Below, piece by piece: positions 15,475 through 19,151 of a stretch of DNA of 19,151 nucleotides. Numbering within the stretch: position 1 is the stretch's first letter; each line of letters starts with the position of its first letter. The notes beneath the pieces were generated by a model, which saw nothing but the letters and a program-made list of their open reading frames with translations, was not told the origin of the DNA and ran no database searches. Source of the stretch: Chitinophagaceae bacterium (GTDB taxonomy: Bacteria > Bacteroidota > Bacteroidia > Chitinophagales > Chitinophagaceae); NCBI GenBank assembly GCA_019747455.1, contig JAIEQT010000128.1, positions 1 through 19,151 on the forward strand. The letters run 5' to 3'. The position numbers and the translations under genes were made by a program.

Positions 15475-17667
15475 TTAACGAAGGAATAACATTTCACGAT
15501 ACTTTGGCAGGGTCCAATATTCATCATCTACCAAATGCTCTAGCTTATCTACATGATAACGGATATCGTCGAAGAAGGCAGCTTTTACCTGACTTTCATA
15601 AGCAATGGCTTTGGTTCTGGTATCAGTTATATTATTCACAATTTTTCTGGCTTCAACCATATCATGTACTTTACTATGGATGATTTGGATATGGTCACTT
15701 ACTTCTTTAAGAATAGTGAGTTGACTCTTATAAGCAGATTCAGGTAAACCGGCAGCTTTTAAACCATTCACATTATTGAGTAATTCGTTTTGATACTTAA
15801 TAACGGCAGGTAAAATATGATTGATCGCTAAATCGCCCATGATACGAGCTTCTATCTGCACTTTTTTAATGTACTTCTCTAATTCAATTTCATGACGTGC
15901 TTCTAATTCAGAATGACTATAAACACCGTTAGATTCAAATAACTTTTTAGCTTTATCCGTAATCATAGCATCTAAAGCTATCGGCGTTGTTTTCAAATTT
16001 GGTAGTCCTCTGCGTTCAGCTTCGTGATGCCATTCATCGCTATAACCATCTCCTTCAAATAATACTTTTTTACTTTCTACAATATATTTTTGGATCACGT
16101 GCATGATAGCAATTTCTTTCTTATCTCCCTTTTCAATCAAAGCATCTACATCCGCTTTGAATTTCCTAAGGGTATCAGCCATAATAGTGTTTACCACCGT
16201 CATAGCGTTTGCACAGTTCGCCGAAGATCCCACCGCACGGAATTCGAATTTATTCCCTGTGAAAGCAAATGGTGAAGTACGGTTACGATCTGTATTATCG
16301 AGCATGAGCTCTGGAATACTTCTATGAAGATCTAATTTTAAAATGGCTTCATCTTGTTCATCGAATTTAGTACCAACTCTTGTTTCAACGTCGGCTAATA
16401 CTTTTGCAAGATATTGTCCTACAAAAACTGAGATGATCGCGGGTGGTGCTTCATTGGCACCTAAGCGATGATCGTTAGGGGCAGAAGCTATGGCAGCACG
16501 CATGATATCTGCATGATCATGAACAGCTTTAATGGTATTCACAAAAAATGTGAGGAACATCAAATTTGTTTTAGGTGTTTTACCGGGTGCTAATAGGTTT
16601 ACACCAGTATCTGTTGCCATGCTCCAGTTATTATGCTTACCACTACCATTGATTCCTGCAAATGGTTTCTCATGGAGTAACACAACTAACTTATGACGTT
16701 TAGCTACACGTGTCATAACATCCATTAGCAAGGTATTATGATCTACGGCAATATTTACTTCTTCAAAAATAGGGGCACACTCAAACTGAGCGGGTGCCAC
16801 TTCATTATGTCGCGTACGAAGTGGAATACCTAATTTGTATGACTCATTTTCAAAATCGCGCATAAAAGCATACACACGTTCAGGGATAGAGCCAAAATAA
16901 TGATCTTCTAATTGCTGTCCTTTTGCCGGAGCTGCACCATATACAGTTCTGCCACTCTGAATTAAATCCGGACGAGCATTAGCTAACGCTTCATCGATAA
17001 CAAAATATTCTTGTTCCCAACCCAGGGTAGCTGTTACTTTTGTTACGTTCTTATCAAAATAATTACATACATCTACAGCCGCTTTATTAAGAGATTCTAA
17101 AGCTTTTAACAAAGGTGCTTTATAGTCTAATGAATCACCAGTATATGAAACAAAGATCGTAGGAATACATAATGTTTTTCCTTTTCCAATTTCCATGATG
17201 AAAGCAGGTGAGGAGGGGTCCCATGCAGTGTAGCCCCTGGCTTCAAAAGTGGCTCTTAAACCACCACTTGGGAAAGAAGAAGCGTCGGGTTCTTGTTGAA
17301 TTAAAGCGGCCCCATCAAACTCTTCGATAGCAGTACCATCACTTTTTATCGTGAAGAAAGAATCATGTTTTTCAGCTGTGGTACCTGTAAGTGGCTGAAA
17401 CCAGTGTGTAAAATGGGTAACACCTTTACTTTTTGCCCAAGCCCGAATGCCATTGGCAATTTGGTTAGCAACAGTACGATCAATTTTTTTTCCGCCCCTA
17501 ATACTAGTTGTCAAGCTTTTATAACCCTCATCGCTTAAATACTCACGCGCAGTTTTTAGGGTAAATACATTCTCACCAAATATAGCGGTGATTTTAGCTC
17601 CTGAACTGGGCGATAATGTATCGCTTTCCTTAGAAATGCCGCTAATGGCACTAAAACGTAAAGACAT
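15475..17667 (-). CDS. glnN: Glutamine synthetase, type III
   Basis: This enzyme makes glutamine from glutamate, ammonia and ATP, the entry point of nitrogen assimilation. The 730-residue length and motifs are those of GSIII (GlnN), the long form common in Bacteroidota, not the 470-residue type I. The N-terminal GSIII region includes HFTHWFQPLTG (85-95) and GGLRATFEARGYTAWD (135-150). The active-site strand LGWEQEYFVID (215-225) holds the metal-binding glutamates. RHNEVAPAQFE (286-296), NGSGKHNNWSM (340-350), RNRTSPFAFTGNKFEFR (461-477) and the GSIII-specific helical C-terminus follow. GSIII forms dodecamers of a different ring arrangement from GSI. No adenylylation or PII gene is near. The ATG at 17667 gives MSLRFSAI, a normal start. 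It has its own terminator and appears to be a single-gene unit. Confidence 0.96.
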   Translation of the reverse strand: MSLRFSAISGISKESDTLSPSSGAKITAIFGENVFTLKTAREYLSDEGYKSLTTSIRGGKKIDRTVANQIANGIRAWAKSKGVTHFTHWFQPLTGTTAEKHDSFFTIKSDGTAIEEFDGAALIQQEPDASSFPSGGLRATFEARGYTAWDPSSPAFIMEIGKGKTLCIPTIFVSYTGDSLDYKAPLLKALESLNKAAVDVCNYFDKNVTKVTATLGWEQEYFVIDEALANARPDLIQSGRTVYGAAPAKGQQLEDHYFGSIPERVYAFMRDFENESYKLGIPLRTRHNEVAPAQFECAPIFEEVNIAVDHNTLLMDVMTRVAKRHKLVVLLHEKPFAGINGSGKHNNWSMATDTGVNLLAPGKTPKTNLMFLTFFVNTIKAVHDHADIMRAAIASAPNDHRLGANEAPPAIISVFVGQYLAKVLADVETRVGTKFDEQDEAILKLDLHRSIPELMLDNTDRNRTSPFAFTGNKFEFRAVGSSANCANAMTVVNTIMADTLRKFKADVDALIEKGDKKEIAIMHVIQKYIVESKKVLFEGDGYSDEWHHEAERRGLPNLKTTPIALDAMITDKAKKLFESNGVYSHSELEARHEIELEKYIKKVQIEARIMGDLAINHILPAVIKYQNELLNNVNGLKAAGLPESAYKSQLTILKEVSDHIQIIHSKVHDMVEARKIVNNITDTRTKAIAYESQVKAAFFDDIRYHVDKLEHLVDDEYWTLPKYREMLFLR

Positions 17668-17810
17668 AAGTAAATCATTTTTTGATAGCCCAAAATAAAG
17701 CTAAAAGATTATAAACGGCTAAAATATCTATGCAAAATCCCCAAAAAAGAGTATTTTTTGTTAGTAAATTAAAATATATAATTATTTTATATGTGATTTC
17801 AATGTAATAA

Positions 17811-17839
17811 AAAAGCCCCTAACTTAATTAGGGGCTTTT
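17811..17839 (-). terminator. Terminator of the sorting-domain protein gene
   Basis: aaaagcccctaa (17811-17822) and ttaggggctttt (17828-17839) form a perfect 12-base stem with a 5-base loop, 19 bases behind the stop of the gene at the right edge. On the minus strand it is followed by ttattac after a T-run. The rest of the 191-base gap up to glnN is very AT-rich; I see no clear promoter in it. Confidence 0.9.
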
Positions 17840-17858
17840 AGTATGGATGATTATCTAT

Positions 17859-19151
17859 TTAATTTTTACCTACCACTACTTTCGCTGCTTTGTACTTGAT
17901 GTTTGAGCCCTCAAGATTGATTATATATAATTTTTGAGTGCCATTTCCGTCAACATTCATTTGTACAATATTTTCTCCTTTTACTGCATTTACAGCCCTT
18001 GAAGCAACTACTTTACCACTGGCAGCTTCCGTTACCTTTAAGCTTAAACTATAATCTTTATCGGCCTTAAAGGTTACTGTAAACTTACCGTTACTTGGGT
18101 TGGGGTAAGAAGTAACATCTCTCGCCTGTAAGCTTCTGAGGTACACTAAGTCATCTTTAGTAAATGAAACACTACTTAATGATGTGGTTACTTCAGTACT
18201 TCTGCCTTGTGAAGCAGGTCCCATAGATATCACTAGTGAATTGATATCATTTGGATTTAAAGGCGTATTAGATGTTGCAGATTTAAAATCAGATAAGCTA
18301 ATCATATACTCTTGGGGATCTTTCGATACAGGAAGTTGCAAGCTGTATTGATCTTTCCAATTAGTGATAGATTGTTTTACAAGCGTGATATTTAAGGTTG
18401 TATTACCTGATGCAGTGAATTTAAGTGTTTTGTAAGCACTTAGATCTTGTGGTACACCACCGGCTCTTAACAATTTGTAAACTGTAAGATAATCAGGAGT
18501 AGTTCCCGTTACAGAAGCGTCTCTGAATACAGGGAACTCATCTTTAGCTATAGTTTTATTACTATTAGTAACTGTAAAGTTTTTAATACTTGTTGTACTT
18601 GTGTTATAATCTAATCCCCAGGCACCATCTGCCATGAACACTACATCTGTTAGCTGACCATTAACATACAAATTGATGGTAGATTCGTATAAGTCGCTAC
18701 TAGGTATACTTATTTTAGTAGTGCCGTTTGCTGTAAGTGTTACCGGAATAGTTCTTTTTACAGTACCTGTAGTTTGCTCATTAGCTCTATCACTGATTTC
18801 AAAAGTACCGTTAGTTGCGCTTAAAGTATTGTTTATAGTAAGCTCAACTTTATCTTCAACTCTCGCACCAGCAACTATATAGGCTTTTGGTAATCCTGCA
18901 TTGCTCTTCACCTCTTGAATAGGTTGCGTTTTCTGTAAGCGGGTAATTATATCCGCTGCCATTTCTAATACAAGTGCAGGTGAACCAGCCCAAAGCTGAA
19001 TGTTAAACATAGATTCATCTATAGTATAATCTTTATTTAACCAGTTAGATTGTATAGTATAATTAGCTCTGCCAGATTTAGTACCAATGATGAAACTCAT
19101 AGCATATTCAGTTTCCCCTTTATTATTCTTAAGGGTGTACTGAACCATGTC
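17859..19151 (-). CDS. Secreted protein with type IX secretion sorting domain, N-terminally truncated by the window
   Basis: Only the C-terminal 430 residues are visible; the frame stays open through base 19151, so the ATG at 19148 need not be the start. The end of the protein is a type A type IX sorting domain (about residues 348-430): SYPNPSNGKFTVTF, then a GENIVQMNV strand and a final YKAAKVVVGK. It should be carried across the outer membrane by the type IX system. Before it, about residues 220-310, lies a beta-rich segment starting near DLSAYKTLKFTASG and including LPVSKDPQEYMISLSDFKS, which resembles CBM11/CIA30-like jelly-roll domains. That call is tentative. The first 80 visible residues (with NIQLWAGSPALVLEMAADIITRLQ) do not match a family I know. 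The catalytic part, if any, lies beyond the edge. Confidence 0.8.
   Translation of the reverse strand, partial: DMVQYTLKNNKGETEYAMSFIIGTKSGRANYTIQSNWLNKDYTIDESMFNIQLWAGSPALVLEMAADIITRLQKTQPIQEVKSNAGLPKAYIVAGARVEDKVELTINNTLSATNGTFEISDRANEQTTGTVKRTIPVTLTANGTTKISIPSSDLYESTINLYVNGQLTDVVFMADGAWGLDYNTSTTSIKNFTVTNSNKTIAKDEFPVFRDASVTGTTPDYLTVYKLLRAGGVPQDLSAYKTLKFTASGNTTLNITLVKQSITNWKDQYSLQLPVSKDPQEYMISLSDFKSATSNTPLNPNDINSLVISMGPASQGRSTEVTTSLSSVSFTKDDLVYLRSLQARDVTSYPNPSNGKFTVTFKADKDYSLSLKVTEAASGKVVASRAVNAVKGENIVQMNVDGNGTQKLYIINLEGSNIKYKAAKVVVGKN

Overview
The window looks like ordinary chromosome of a Bacteroidota bacterium, most probably of the family Chitinophagaceae. The grounds are low-to-moderate GC, weak Shine-Dalgarno sequences, TAnnTTTG-type promoter -7 elements, a type III glutamine synthetase, a DUF5916 outer-membrane protein, a type IX secretion C-terminal sorting domain, and an EF-P of the 'GENKTARAAAK' tip type. 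The family assignment is an inference from remembered sequence types, not from a search. I see no tRNA, rRNA, CRISPR array, insertion sequence or prophage gene, and no gene-free stretch longer than 300 bases.

Layout. Bases 1-1232 hold the 3' part of an FAD-dependent oxidoreductase. It converges, with a 6-base overlap, on rarA (1227-2480, minus). A short intergenic repeat patch (about 2515-2615) separates rarA from a co-oriented YbjJ-like MFS transporter (2618-3760). That transporter is divergent from aspS (3840-5666, plus). Next comes a tight plus-strand operon (5735-9582): a circularly permuted ATP-grasp ligase, an alpha-E protein, a transglutaminase-like protein and a small four-helix membrane protein. 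It ends against a convergent DUF5916 outer-membrane beta-barrel gene (9592-11820, minus), which lies downstream of a gene for a small secreted charged protein (11862-12203, minus).

From 12345 to 14883 the plus strand carries efp, accB and accC, the translation factor plus the two biotin-dependent subunits of acetyl-CoA carboxylase. A strong terminator hairpin separates efp from accB. The minus strand then carries a small periplasmic LTxxQ (Spy/CpxP-like) protein (14962-15330), glutamine synthetase III (15475-17667), and the C-terminal part of a secreted protein with a type IX sorting domain (17859 to the right edge). Four clear hairpin terminators and one weaker candidate mark the transcription unit ends.

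The best candidate for an under-described system is the ATP-grasp / alpha-E / transglutaminase operon. The three-gene core is a known conserved neighbourhood, predicted from comparative genomics to make and cut peptide or amide linkages. Its substrate is unknown as far as I know. Here the core is followed after only 2 bases by an unrecognised membrane protein rather than the Anbu peptidase often found with it. A second point worth checking is that EF-P carries arginine (Arg32) at the loop tip where most bacterial EF-Ps have the modified lysine.
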